A DNA stretch of 23,210 bases from assembly GCA_958449715.1 (NCBI GenBank), contig CAUDIU010000021.1, positions 1 through 23,210 of the forward strand, given 5' to 3'. The first letter of the stretch is position 1, and each line of letters starts with the position of its first letter. The DNA comes from an uncultured Clostridium sp. GTDB taxonomy: Bacteria; Cyanobacteriota; Vampirovibrionia; Gastranaerophilales; Gastranaerophilaceae. The position numbers and the translations under genes were made by a program. The notes under the pieces are model-generated. The model made no database searches, was not told where the DNA came from, and was given only the letters and a program-made list of their open reading frames with translations. Positions 7,911 through 15,323 of the stretch are shown piece after piece.

Positions 7911-9073
7911 TGTTCATAGATATCGACTGCAGTCAAATGAAAAAATATAACCAAAATGCTTATGGGGATTATTTTATTTCCAAAAGATATCCCGATGAAG
8001 CAAAATTGATTGCTGTCCTATCAGACGGACTCGGAAGCGGAATTAAAGCCAATATATTATCCTGCATGACAGCTACAATGCTATTAAAGTTTATTGAAGG
8101 AGACCAAATACCTATAAGCAAAGCTGCGGAAATTATTATGAATTCACTCCCTGTCTGTCAGGTAAGAAAAATAAGTTACTCAACATTTTCTGCAATAGAA
8201 GTTGATGATGACGGGAATGCTAAAATCGTTGAAGAAGGAAATCCCGAATTCATATGGATTAGAGAAAATGAAATTCTAAGACCAGAATTCAAATCAATCC
8301 CGTCAAAAACATTTAAAAACAGATGCCTAAAAGTTTATAGAATAAATCTTAAACTTGGCGACAGATTAATATTTTGTTCAGATGGCGTAACACAATCAGG
8401 CCTCGGAAGCGGAAGATTAAAACTCGGACTTAGAAGAGAAGGATTAATAACCCTTTTGCAGGACAAATTAAAAAATAATCCAGATATTTCAAGTACAGAA
8501 CTTTCTCAATATATCGTAAGTCAAGCAAGAAATATCGAAACAGATAGATTACCAAAAGACGACATTTCAGCCTGCGTATTATTTTTCAGAGAACCTAGAG
8601 AATCTCTTGTATTCACAGGACCGCCATATCATCAAGAAAAAGATGCTGAATATGCAAAAATATTTGATAAATTCAAAGGCAAAAAAGCAATAGCTGGTGG
8701 TACAACAGCAAATCTGATTTCAAGAGAACTAAACAGACCAATCACAATGGATACAACAATAAGTATAGGAAAACTTCCTGCCTGTTCATATATGGACGGA
8801 GTAGATTTAGTAACTGAAGGAATTTTAACTCTTACAAAAACCTTAGAATATCTTGAAGCAAATACCCCAGATATTGACAATGCAGCAGGAAAGTTGGTAA
8901 AATTCTTATTAGATAGTGATTGCATAACATTTATGGTAGGTGCAAAACTAAACCAAGCACATTATGATCCTGCATTACCAATAGAAATAGAAATCAGAAA
9001 AAACATCATTAAAAAAATGGCAAATGTGCTGCAAGATAAATACTTTAAAAAAGTAAATATTCAATATATGTAA
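7910..9073 (+). CDS. SpoIIE/PP2C-family serine phosphatase linked to the hydrogenase sensor
   Basis: Residues about 1-228 form a PP2C-type phosphatase domain with metal-binding aspartates in SDGLGSG (38-44), CSDGVTQSG (156-164) and KDDIS (216-220). The remaining ~155 residues (about 233-387) form a second domain, with GGTTANLISREL and DGVDLVTEGILTL segments, that I cannot assign. The start is GTG at 7910, whose G is the last base of the preceding TAG stop, with GAGGG nine bases upstream; this indicates translational coupling to the sensor hydrogenase. PP2C phosphatases of this type usually dephosphorylate anti-anti-sigma (STAS) or similar proteins. None is encoded here, so the substrate is unknown. 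Confidence 0.85.
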   Translation: MFIDIDCSQMKKYNQNAYGDYFISKRYPDEAKLIAVLSDGLGSGIKANILSCMTATMLLKFIEGDQIPISKAAEIIMNSLPVCQVRKISYSTFSAIEVDDDGNAKIVEEGNPEFIWIRENEILRPEFKSIPSKTFKNRCLKVYRINLKLGDRLIFCSDGVTQSGLGSGRLKLGLRREGLITLLQDKLKNNPDISSTELSQYIVSQARNIETDRLPKDDISACVLFFREPRESLVFTGPPYHQEKDAEYAKIFDKFKGKKAIAGGTTANLISRELNRPITMDTTISIGKLPACSYMDGVDLVTEGILTLTKTLEYLEANTPDIDNAAGKLVKFLLDSDCITFMVGAKLNQAHYDPALPIEIEIRKNIIKKMANVLQDKYFKKVNIQYM

Positions 9074-9114
9074 ATTGCATAAGTAAAATCAAAGTTAATA
9101 GAGAGGATAAAAAA

Positions 9115-9375
9115 ATGGACAAAAAAATTAGTGTTAAAGTATGTTTAGGGACAACATGTTTTGTAATGGGTTCATCAAATTTGCAAGAATTAATTGAAAC
9201 AGTTCCAGCAAAATACGGTGACAAAGTAGAAGTATCAGGCGTACCTTGTCTTGGACTTTGCTCAATTGATTGGGAATTTTCAAAAGCTCCATATGTAAAA
9301 GTTGATGATGATGTAATCAAAGAAGCAACTGTTGAAAAAGTTTTAAAAGCAATTGACGAAAAATTGAACAAATAG
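9115..9375 (+). CDS. thioredoxin-like [2Fe-2S] ferredoxin, second copy
   Basis: This 86-aa protein has C10-x4-C15...C45-x3-C49, the same pattern as the protein at 5913, but the sequences differ outside the cysteine motifs (GVPCLGLCSIDWE here, GARCENKCASGP there). GAGAGGA precedes the ATG, 41 bases after the phosphatase. It is the last gene of the operon and is followed by a hairpin. Being next to both the sensor operon and the downstream monomeric hydrogenase, it could donate electrons to either. Members of this family are common partners of [FeFe] hydrogenases and of NADH-linked complexes. Confidence 0.85.
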   Translation: MDKKISVKVCLGTTCFVMGSSNLQELIETVPAKYGDKVEVSGVPCLGLCSIDWEFSKAPYVKVDDDVIKEATVEKVLKAIDEKLNK

Positions 9376-9403
9376 ATAAATTAATAAAAAATTTAAAACT
9401 ACC

Positions 9404-9439
9404 ATAACACCTGATTAATAAATTTTAATCAGGTGTTAT
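9404..9439 (+). terminator. hairpin after the sensor operon
   Basis: ATAACACCTGATTAA and TTAATCAGGTGTTAT form a perfect 15-bp stem with a six-base loop. The following bases (TATTACC) are a poor U-tract, so termination could be partial and allow some read-through into the group-B hydrogenase. Confidence 0.6.
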
Positions 9440-9447
9440 TATTACCT

Positions 9448-9475
9448 TTGAAAAATTTCATGTTCATGCCATAAT
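9448..9475 (+). promoter_or_regulatory. promoter of the monomeric [FeFe] hydrogenase
   Basis: TTGAAA (9448-9453), a 16-base spacer and CATAAT (9470-9475). The next six bases are AAAATT and then an ATG at 9482, the same arrangement as at leaderless-looking genes elsewhere. This ATG opens a seven-codon frame rather than the hydrogenase itself. Confidence 0.5.
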
Positions 9476-9481
9476 AAAATT

Positions 9482-9505
9482 ATGTGGAATAGCAAAGAGG
9501 TGTAG
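9482..9505 (+). other. possible seven-codon leader ORF (MWNSKEV)
   Basis: ATG at 9482, six bases after the CATAAT box, opens a frame that ends in TAG at 9503-9505. Its last codons contain the GAGGTG ribosome site of the hydrogenase that starts at 9510. It is not in frame with the hydrogenase. It could be chance; the exact promoter-to-ATG spacing is what makes it worth recording. Confidence 0.25.
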
Positions 9506-9509
9506 AAAA

Positions 9510-10976
9510 ATGGCAATGAATACCAGTACTCCAAAACAGACATCACATTTAAAAAGAGAAATTTTGGTAAGACTAATAAAAGCATACTTAAGTGACAATT
9601 TTGAAGAAAATACAAGATTAATCCCTTATGACATGCGTCCAAAAGGTAGTGAAGTACCATATAGATGCTGTATTTTTAAAGAAAGAGCAATCCTAAGAGA
9701 CAGAGCAATTGCAGGATTAGGATTTTCTATCGAAGAAACAGATGACAGCACTTTACTATCAGAATTAGCAGAAAAAGCTGAAAAAAGAGAAGCTCCAGAA
9801 GACAAACCACTAACTGTTTTAACAACAGCTTGCAAAGGTTGTGTTCCTTCAAGAATTTATGTAACAGACCTATGTCAAGGTTGCGTAGCTAGACCTTGCG
9901 TAAATACTTGTAAATTCGGAGCTATCTCAATTCAAAACGGCAAATCAGTAATTGACCCTGCTAAATGTAAAAATTGCGGAATGTGTGCTCAAGTTTGCCC
10001 ATATCAAGCAATTCAAAAAATCATCGTACCTTGCGAAAGTGCTTGCCCTGTAGGTGCAATTGCAAAAGATGAAGACGGCCATGCAAGAATTGATTTTGAA
10101 AAATGTATTTCTTGCGGAAAATGTGCATCAGCTTGTCCATTCGGCGCTGTACATGAAAAAAGCCAAATTATTGATGTATTAAAAAATATAAAAGCAGGTA
10201 AAAAAGTAATTGCAATGGTAGCACCTGCAATGTTTGGCCAATTACCTTGCACTCCAAAACAACTAAAAGAAGCTATTATGAAACTTGGCTTTACAGATGT
10301 TTATGAAGTAGCACAAGGTGCAGATGTAACAACAAAAAATGAAGCAGCTGAATTTGTAGAAAGATTGGAAAAAGGTGCAGAATTTATGACAACATCTTGT
10401 TGTGCAGGTTACAATGAGCTTGTTGATAAACATATTCCTGATATGAAACCTTTCAGATCAGACACAAAAACTCCAATGTACTATACAGCAGAAATCGTAA
10501 AACAAGAAAATCCAGATGCTGTTACAGTATTCTTCAGCCCTTGCGTTGCTAAAAAACGTGAAGCTCTGAATAATTCAAACGTAGATTACGTTCTAAATTA
10601 CGAAGAAATTGGAGCTTGGATGATTGCTTTAGGAATCCAAGTTGCAGAATGCGGAGAAAGTGAATTCAAAACAGAAGCATCTGCAGAAAGCAGAAATTAC
10701 TGCGTAACAGGCGGAGTTGCAAAAGCAGTTCAAACATTGTTACCTGAAGAAATTCCTGCACACCCTGTAATTATTGACGGATTAACAAAACAAACTGTAA
10801 GAGATTTGAAAAAATATGCTAAAAACGGTATGTGCGATTTAGGCAACTTAATTGAAGTTATGGCTTGCACAGGCGGTTGCTTAGGCGGAAACTCTACAGT
10901 CAACGCAATGAAACCGGCATTAAAACAGGTTACAAATTACGTAAATGAAAGTACTTCTATAAAAGAACAAAAATAA
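9510..10976 (+). CDS. monomeric [FeFe] hydrogenase, group-B-like
   Basis: This 488-aa enzyme is expected to reduce protons (or oxidise H2) with ferredoxin-type electrons in the cytoplasm. Residues 1-100 carry no recognised domain. Cys-rich region 108-134 (CKGC...CQGCVARPCVNTC) and ferredoxin motifs at 153-164, 175-179 and 200-209 form the FeS relay. The H-cluster domain has TTSCCAG (C297, the proton-relay position, and C298), SPCVAKK (C345) and EVMACTGGCLGG (C453, C457). Unlike the sensor upstream, the proton-relay Cys is kept, so it looks catalytic. The Pro normal after TSCC is Ala299. Layout and motif variants fit group B rather than the group A enzymes of clostridia. It has its own promoter, GAGGTG ribosome site and terminator. 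Confidence 0.88.
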   Translation: MAMNTSTPKQTSHLKREILVRLIKAYLSDNFEENTRLIPYDMRPKGSEVPYRCCIFKERAILRDRAIAGLGFSIEETDDSTLLSELAEKAEKREAPEDKPLTVLTTACKGCVPSRIYVTDLCQGCVARPCVNTCKFGAISIQNGKSVIDPAKCKNCGMCAQVCPYQAIQKIIVPCESACPVGAIAKDEDGHARIDFEKCISCGKCASACPFGAVHEKSQIIDVLKNIKAGKKVIAMVAPAMFGQLPCTPKQLKEAIMKLGFTDVYEVAQGADVTTKNEAAEFVERLEKGAEFMTTSCCAGYNELVDKHIPDMKPFRSDTKTPMYYTAEIVKQENPDAVTVFFSPCVAKKREALNNSNVDYVLNYEEIGAWMIALGIQVAECGESEFKTEASAESRNYCVTGGVAKAVQTLLPEEIPAHPVIIDGLTKQTVRDLKKYAKNGMCDLGNLIEVMACTGGCLGGNSTVNAMKPALKQVTNYVNESTSIKEQK

Positions 10977-10981
10977 AAAAT

Positions 10982-11012
10982 AAAAAGCGGGAATTAAAAT
11001 CCCGCTTTTTTA
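10982..11012 (+). terminator. Rho-independent terminator after the monomeric hydrogenase
   Basis: AAAAAGCGGGA (10982-10992), a seven-base loop and TCCCGCTTTTT (11000-11010), continuing as T-rich sequence. It is a canonical terminator. The dxr -10 box begins six bases after the stem, so terminator and promoter are fused back to back. Confidence 0.85.
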
Positions 11013-11015
11013 TTA

Positions 11016-11021
11016 TATAAT
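11016..11021 (+). promoter_or_regulatory. -10 box six bases before dxr
   Basis: A perfect TATAAT is followed by AAAGCT and the dxr ATG at 11028, with no Shine-Dalgarno site. The expected -35 position falls within the terminator loop and reads ATTAAA, a poor match. Confidence 0.45.
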
Positions 11022-11027
11022 AAAGCT

Positions 11028-12125
11028 ATGGAAAATAAGAAGAGAAAAATAAGTATTATCGGTTCCACAGGTTCAATCGGAACTCAAGCATTAGAAGTTA
11101 TTGAAAAATTACAGGATAAATTTGAAATTATAGCTCTTGCAGGCGGTCACAATAAAGATCTTTTGCAAAAACAAGCAGAAAAGTTTAAACCTAAATACAC
11201 CTGTCTTGGGGAAGAAGGTTTAGAAAAAATTTGTTCTGATAAAGAAAATGATATTATCTTGGTAGCTTGCTCTGGGAAAATTGGGCTTCGTCCGACATTA
11301 ACAGCTATAAAAAACGGTATTGATATTGCACTTGCAAATAAAGAAACACTTGTTATGGCAGGTGATATTGTAATGAAAGAAGCAAAAAAATACGGGGTAA
11401 ATATAATCCCTGTAGATAGCGAACATTGTGCAATTCATCAATGCATAAAAGATATTACACAAGTTGATAAATTAATAATAACAGCTTCAGGCGGACCATT
11501 TTTGCACAAATCAATAGATGATATGAAAAATGCAACAGTAGAGCAAGCTCTTGCTCATCCACGTTGGAATATGGGTAAAAAAATTACCGTAGATAGTGCA
11601 ACTTTGATGAATAAGGGATTGGAAATAATTGAAGCACACCACCTATTCGGTTTTGATTATGACAAAATTGACGTTGTTGTACACCCACAAAGTATTGTGC
11701 ATTCTGCAATTGAATATGTTGATGGTAGTGTTATTGCTCAAATTGGCTTGCCTAGTATGCATATTCCTATCCAATATGCAATCACTTATCCTGAACGCTT
11801 TGAAGGTATTAAATCAAAAAGTTTCAGTTTTGCAGATATTGCAAGATTAGATTTTGAAAAGCCTGATTATGAGAAATTCCCAACAGTTAAACTTGCTTAT
11901 GAAATGGGTAAACTAGGCGGAACTGCAACTGTATGTATGAATGCAGCGAACGAAGAAGCAGTATTTGCATTTCTTGACGGCAAAATAAAACTTTATAACA
12001 TATACGAAATAACAAAGAAAATGTGCGATGAACATAAAGTTATAAAGAATCCGACAATTGATGAAATCTTTGCAGTAGATAAAGAAATCCGAGAAAAAAC
12101 AAAAAATTATATTTCCATTCTTTAA
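11028..12125 (+). CDS. dxr: 1-deoxy-D-xylulose 5-phosphate reductoisomerase
   Basis: Dxr converts DXP to 2-C-methyl-D-erythritol 4-phosphate with NADPH, the committed step of the MEP isoprenoid pathway. Seen in the sequence: the nucleotide-binding motif GSTGSIGTQ (12-20), ALANKETLV, the metal-binding D130-S-E132 in PVDSEHCAIHQ, SGGPF, and HPRWNMGKKITVDSATLMNKGLE with the second metal-site acidic residues. The length, 365 aa, is slightly short of the usual 380-400. It starts six bases after TATAAT without a ribosome site, so a leaderless message is likely. The stop codon overlaps that of the convergent XRE gene in a shared TTAA (12122-12125). No other MEP gene is nearby. Confidence 0.96.
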   Translation: MENKKRKISIIGSTGSIGTQALEVIEKLQDKFEIIALAGGHNKDLLQKQAEKFKPKYTCLGEEGLEKICSDKENDIILVACSGKIGLRPTLTAIKNGIDIALANKETLVMAGDIVMKEAKKYGVNIIPVDSEHCAIHQCIKDITQVDKLIITASGGPFLHKSIDDMKNATVEQALAHPRWNMGKKITVDSATLMNKGLEIIEAHHLFGFDYDKIDVVVHPQSIVHSAIEYVDGSVIAQIGLPSMHIPIQYAITYPERFEGIKSKSFSFADIARLDFEKPDYEKFPTVKLAYEMGKLGGTATVCMNAANEEAVFAFLDGKIKLYNIYEITKKMCDEHKVIKNPTIDEIFAVDKEIREKTKNYISIL

Positions 12126-12325
12126 TCTGGGATAAATTCAAAAAGTTCTTGTGAGTTACACTGCAAAATATTACATAATTTATTTAAGGTATCAAAATCG
12201 ATACCTTTAGTTTTGTTATGATAAATTTTATTTAGGGCATTTTGACTAATTCCGGTTAATTTTGAAAGTTCAGACACTCTCATTCTTTGCTCCCCGAGAA
12301 TTATTGATAATCTATTTTTAATCAT
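12122..12325 (-). CDS. XRE/Cro-type helix-turn-helix regulator, cassette 1
   Basis: This is a compact Cro/C1-type DNA-binding protein of 67 aa from the ATG at 12325, or 69 aa from an in-frame GTG at 12331. The HTH is visible as MRVSELSKLTGISQNALNKIYHNK, followed by the third-helix region DFDTLNKLCNILQCNSQELFEF typical of the small YozG-like branch. There is no effector domain. I prefer the ATG because TAAAAT lies exactly six bases before it, as at other genes here; neither start has a Shine-Dalgarno site. It is divergent from the pilin-like gene at 12441, and the region between them holds a palindrome over a -10 box, so control of that pilin gene is the natural hypothesis. Confidence 0.8.
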   Translation of the reverse strand: MIKNRLSIILGEQRMRVSELSKLTGISQNALNKIYHNKTKGIDFDTLNKLCNILQCNSQELFEFIPD

Positions 12326-12331
12326 AATCAC

Positions 12332-12337
12332 ATTTTA
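12332..12337 (-). promoter_or_regulatory. -10-like box six bases before the XRE gene of cassette 1
   Basis: TAAAAT on the minus strand, six bases (GTGATT) before the ATG at 12325. The -35 candidates (TTACAA with a 19-base gap) are weak. Confidence 0.3.
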
Positions 12338-12356
12338 ACAGTTTATAATTTTGGGA

Positions 12357-12385
12357 TTGTAAATTACATTTATACATGTTATAAT
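12357..12385 (+). promoter_or_regulatory. promoter of the cassette 1 pilin-like gene
   Basis: TTGTAA (12357-12362), a 17-base spacer and a perfect TATAAT (12380-12385). The transcript would have a leader of about 50 bases containing AAGGAG before the ATG at 12441. Confidence 0.6.
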
Positions 12386-12403
12386 TACATGTATAGATGT
12401 ATA
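12371..12403. promoter_or_regulatory. candidate operator: palindrome centred on the -10 box
   Basis: TATACATGT (12371-12379) and ACATGTATA (12387-12395) form a perfect nine-base inverted repeat. The seven-base spacer is TATAATT, so the -10 box sits exactly between the half-sites. A third half-site AGATGTATA (12395-12403, eight of nine identical) follows directly. A bound dimer would block RNA polymerase; the divergent XRE protein is the obvious candidate. Confidence 0.6.
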
Positions 12404-12440
12404 AATTAGCAATATTAATTAACTATAAGGAGAATTTTTA

Positions 12441-13097
12441 ATGAAACGAGCTTTTACCTTAGCTGAAGTTCTTATAACTATTGGTATAATAGGTATTGTT
12501 GCTGCGATGACAATACCATCTTTAATTGCAAATAATCAAAAAAAAGAACTACAAACAGCTTTAAAAAAAGCTTATTCAGTAATATTACAAGCATATAATC
12601 AATTAAGTTATGATGAAGGATATCCTGTAAATTATTACACCTTTGGATATGATAATTTTAAACCTTATTATATTAAATATTTTGATAATCCAATAGATTG
12701 TTATAAAGAAAGTTGCGTTGGTAAAGAAACAGATGATGAAGGCTTTGGGAGTAGTATATATAGAAATTATAACAAAACAAATCAAATAGATTCTCATTTA
12801 TTAGATAATGGGCAATTTATGTTAAAAGATGGAATGCTTATTATGTTGGAAGTTGATGGTAGTAAAATTTTTATTACAGTAGATATTAATGGTTATAAAA
12901 AAAAGCCAAACATATGGGGACAAGATCTTTTCACATTTGAAATTATAAAAGAAGGGAAACTCTTACCTATGGGAGAAAATGGCACGACTTACAAATCAAA
13001 TACTTATTGTAATAAAACATCAACATCAAGATTAAATGGGATTGCTTGTACCAAAAGAGCTTTAACTGAACACAATTATTGGAAAGAACTACCTTAA
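12441..13097 (+). CDS. type IV pilin-like (prepilin-type) protein, cassette 1
   Basis: A short basic leader (MKRA) precedes FTLAEVLITIGIIGIVAAMTIPSLIA, the hydrophobic N-terminal helix of type IV pilins and type II pseudopilins, with Phe at +1 and Glu at +5. The -1 residue is Ala rather than the usual Gly. The globular part (about 40-218) has DINGYKKKPNIWGQDLF (about 149-165) and late cysteines (CNKTSTS...GIAC), a layout shared with the protein at 16700. AAGGAG precedes the ATG. It is divergent from the XRE gene, and its stop overlaps the priA stop in a shared TTAA (13094-13097). It would be processed by a prepilin peptidase and assembled or anchored at the envelope; no pilus assembly gene is nearby. 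Confidence 0.82.
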   Translation: MKRAFTLAEVLITIGIIGIVAAMTIPSLIANNQKKELQTALKKAYSVILQAYNQLSYDEGYPVNYYTFGYDNFKPYYIKYFDNPIDCYKESCVGKETDDEGFGSSIYRNYNKTNQIDSHLLDNGQFMLKDGMLIMLEVDGSKIFITVDINGYKKKPNIWGQDLFTFEIIKEGKLLPMGENGTTYKSNTYCNKTSTSRLNGIACTKRALTEHNYWKELP

Positions 13098-15295
13098 AGA
13101 ATATCCAAAGGATCAACATCAATAGCTAATTTAATATCTTTTGGCATAATAACTTTATTCAAAAAACTTGATATAAATTTGTGTCCTTTGGCGCTCATTT
13201 TATTTTTTATCAATATTTGAAAACGATATTGACCATTTAGTCTTTCAATTACACAAGGACTTGGGCCTAAGACTTCAATACGTTCTGAAATCCCAAATTT
13301 TTCAATCATAGTACAAAGTCTCAATGCTATTTCTTGAGCAGATTTTTCAGCTCTAAAATTATTTTGTGCACTCAAAATAAGTCTGACTATTTGACTAAAA
13401 GGCGGATAATCAAATTCTTCTCTCGCAACAATTTCTGTCGCATAAAATTCTCCGTAATTTTGAGATTTAGCACTTTCTAGTGCATAGAAATCAGGATTGT
13501 AAGTTTGGAACAAAACTTTTCCTGCAAATTCTCCACGTCCTGCACGTCCTGCAACCTGAGTAAGCAGTTGGAAACCTCTTTCTGATGCTCTAAAGTCTGG
13601 CAAATTAAAACTTGCATCAGCAGAGATTACACCTACAAGTGTTACATTTGGATTATCCAGACCTTTTGCAATCATTTGCGTTCCAACTAAAATATCAATA
13701 TCACCCCGTTGGAATTTTTCTAATAATCTAATGTGTTCGCCCTTACGCACAAGAATATCACTATCAATACGTTCGACATTATTTTCAGGAAAAATATCTT
13801 TTATGTATTGTTCAATTTTTTGAGTCCCGGTACCGCTATTTTTAAATGCATCAGAACCACATTCAGGGCATACATCAGGGAAATATTCCGTATGATTACA
13901 GTAATGACATTTAAGCATTTGATCTTTTGAATGCCAAATCATTGGGATTGCACAATTCGGACATTCAATTACATGACCGCATGCCTGACATTGTGTGAAA
14001 GTCGAAAAACCGCGTCTGTTTATCAAAAGAATTACTTGTTGTCCTTTTTCAAGAGTTTCTCTAATTTCTGTTTGCAAAGGAATAGAAATTACATTTTTAT
14101 AAGCAGCTCTACCATGATCTTGCATGTTTATAACAGTTACAGGGGGAACTTTTGCATCATTAAATCTTTTTTTCATTTCAAAAAGATTACCTGAATTAAC
14201 AGCTCTATAATAAGTTGAAATATCAGGAGTTGCAGAGCCTAAAAGCAGCGAGCAGTTATGAAATTCCGATAATTTTTTAGCTACTACTCTCGCATCATAA
14301 CGCGGAGCAGGAGTAGTTTGCTTATAAGCACTTTCATGTTCTTCATCAATAATTATCAAACCAATATTTTTCAACGGAGCAAAAACTGCAGATCTCGCAC
14401 CTGCTAAAATTTTAATTTCATCTTTATAAAGCTTTTGCCAAACATCATATCTTTCACCGTCAGATATACTGCTGTGCCATATCGCTACATCTTCAGTTCC
14501 AAATTTTTTTGCAAGACGTTTTGTCAACTGAGATGCAAGAGCAATCTCAGGAGCTAAGAAAAGAACATTTTTCCCTGCTTTAATCGTATCATCTATAAGT
14601 TTGAAATAAACCTCAGTCTTACCAGATGCAGTAACACCATGAAGTAATATTTCATTAGGAGCATCTATTTTATTTTTAATTCCTTCATAAACTTTCTTTT
14701 GATCTCCTGAAAGTTCAAATAACGCTTCTCTTTCAGTAATCCTTAAAATATCAAGAGGATTTCGGTATAATTCTTCTTGCATAAGTTTTACACAACCTAG
14801 TTGTTCAAGTTTTTTTATCGTAGCTCTTGTTGTTTTTGCATATTTTTCAAACAAAATAAGAGGCATTTTCCCTGATTTTTCAAGCAATTCCAAAACCTGA
14901 ATTTGTCTTTTTGTAGCACCGTCATATTTCACAAATTCAATTAATTGTTCTGTTTTTGAAGCTTTTTCAATTAACTTCATAGGAATTGCAGCATTCAAAA
15001 CAGTTACCAAATCACAACAATAATAATTTGCAACCCACTCTAAAAGTTTTAAATATTCAATCGAAAAAAGCGGAGTCTCATCAAGAATTTTATTAATCTT
15101 TTTTACCTTAAAATCCCCAGGTAAATAATCAGAAAACCCTACACAAAAAGCATTAATCAGCCCTTGTCTTCCAAAAGGCACAAGTATTGCCTGCCCGATT
15201 TTAATTTTATCTTGCATTTCGTCAGGAATTAAATAACTAAAAGTTTTAACTCCCAAACCTTTTATATTTACAAGTGCTGATGCGTATTTGTTCAA
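13094..15295 (-). CDS. priA: primosomal replication restart helicase PriA
   Basis: PriA recognises stalled forks and D-loops and reloads DnaB. Over 733 aa one sees the N-terminal 3'-end-binding domain, a circularly permuted winged-helix region (about 115-195), Walker A GVTASGKTE (220-228), Walker B DEEH (317-320), motif LLGSATPD (351-358), eight zinc-binding cysteines (436, 439, 445, 448, 463, 466, 476, 479) and the late helicase motif AGRAGRGEFAG. The start is TTG at 15295, supported by AAGGAG five bases upstream; no ATG occurs until about codon 27, inside the conserved domain. It lies 55 bases downstream of the PC4-family gene, with a terminator between. Confidence 0.96.
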   Translation of the reverse strand: MNKYASALVNIKGLGVKTFSYLIPDEMQDKIKIGQAILVPFGRQGLINAFCVGFSDYLPGDFKVKKINKILDETPLFSIEYLKLLEWVANYYCCDLVTVLNAAIPMKLIEKASKTEQLIEFVKYDGATKRQIQVLELLEKSGKMPLILFEKYAKTTRATIKKLEQLGCVKLMQEELYRNPLDILRITEREALFELSGDQKKVYEGIKNKIDAPNEILLHGVTASGKTEVYFKLIDDTIKAGKNVLFLAPEIALASQLTKRLAKKFGTEDVAIWHSSISDGERYDVWQKLYKDEIKILAGARSAVFAPLKNIGLIIIDEEHESAYKQTTPAPRYDARVVAKKLSEFHNCSLLLGSATPDISTYYRAVNSGNLFEMKKRFNDAKVPPVTVINMQDHGRAAYKNVISIPLQTEIRETLEKGQQVILLINRRGFSTFTQCQACGHVIECPNCAIPMIWHSKDQMLKCHYCNHTEYFPDVCPECGSDAFKNSGTGTQKIEQYIKDIFPENNVERIDSDILVRKGEHIRLLEKFQRGDIDILVGTQMIAKGLDNPNVTLVGVISADASFNLPDFRASERGFQLLTQVAGRAGRGEFAGKVLFQTYNPDFYALESAKSQNYGEFYATEIVAREEFDYPPFSQIVRLILSAQNNFRAEKSAQEIALRLCTMIEKFGISERIEVLGPSPCVIERLNGQYRFQILIKNKMSAKGHKFISSFLNKVIMPKDIKLAIDVDPLDIL

Positions 15296-15323
15296 ATTAT
15301 CTCCTTTAAAATAAAAAATAATT

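Noticed and set aside
9045..9371. 108-aa minus-strand frame across the second [2Fe-2S] protein
   Set aside because: It is antisense to a gene with all four cluster cysteines and a good ribosome site.
9510..10976. NADH-dependent or electron-bifurcating hydrogenase subunit HydA
   Set aside because: No HydB/HydC (NuoF/NuoE-type flavin) genes are adjacent, and the motif variants and 488-aa layout fit a monomeric group-B-like enzyme better.
12122..13097. Toxin-antitoxin module (small XRE protein with a divergent partner)
   Set aside because: The partner is a prepilin-like protein with a type III signal helix, not a toxin fold, and the genes are divergent rather than overlapping in one operon.
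13733..14194. Two plus-strand frames (65 and 87 aa) within priA
   Set aside because: They lie opposite the zinc-binding and helicase motifs of priA, which are clearly coding on the minus strand.
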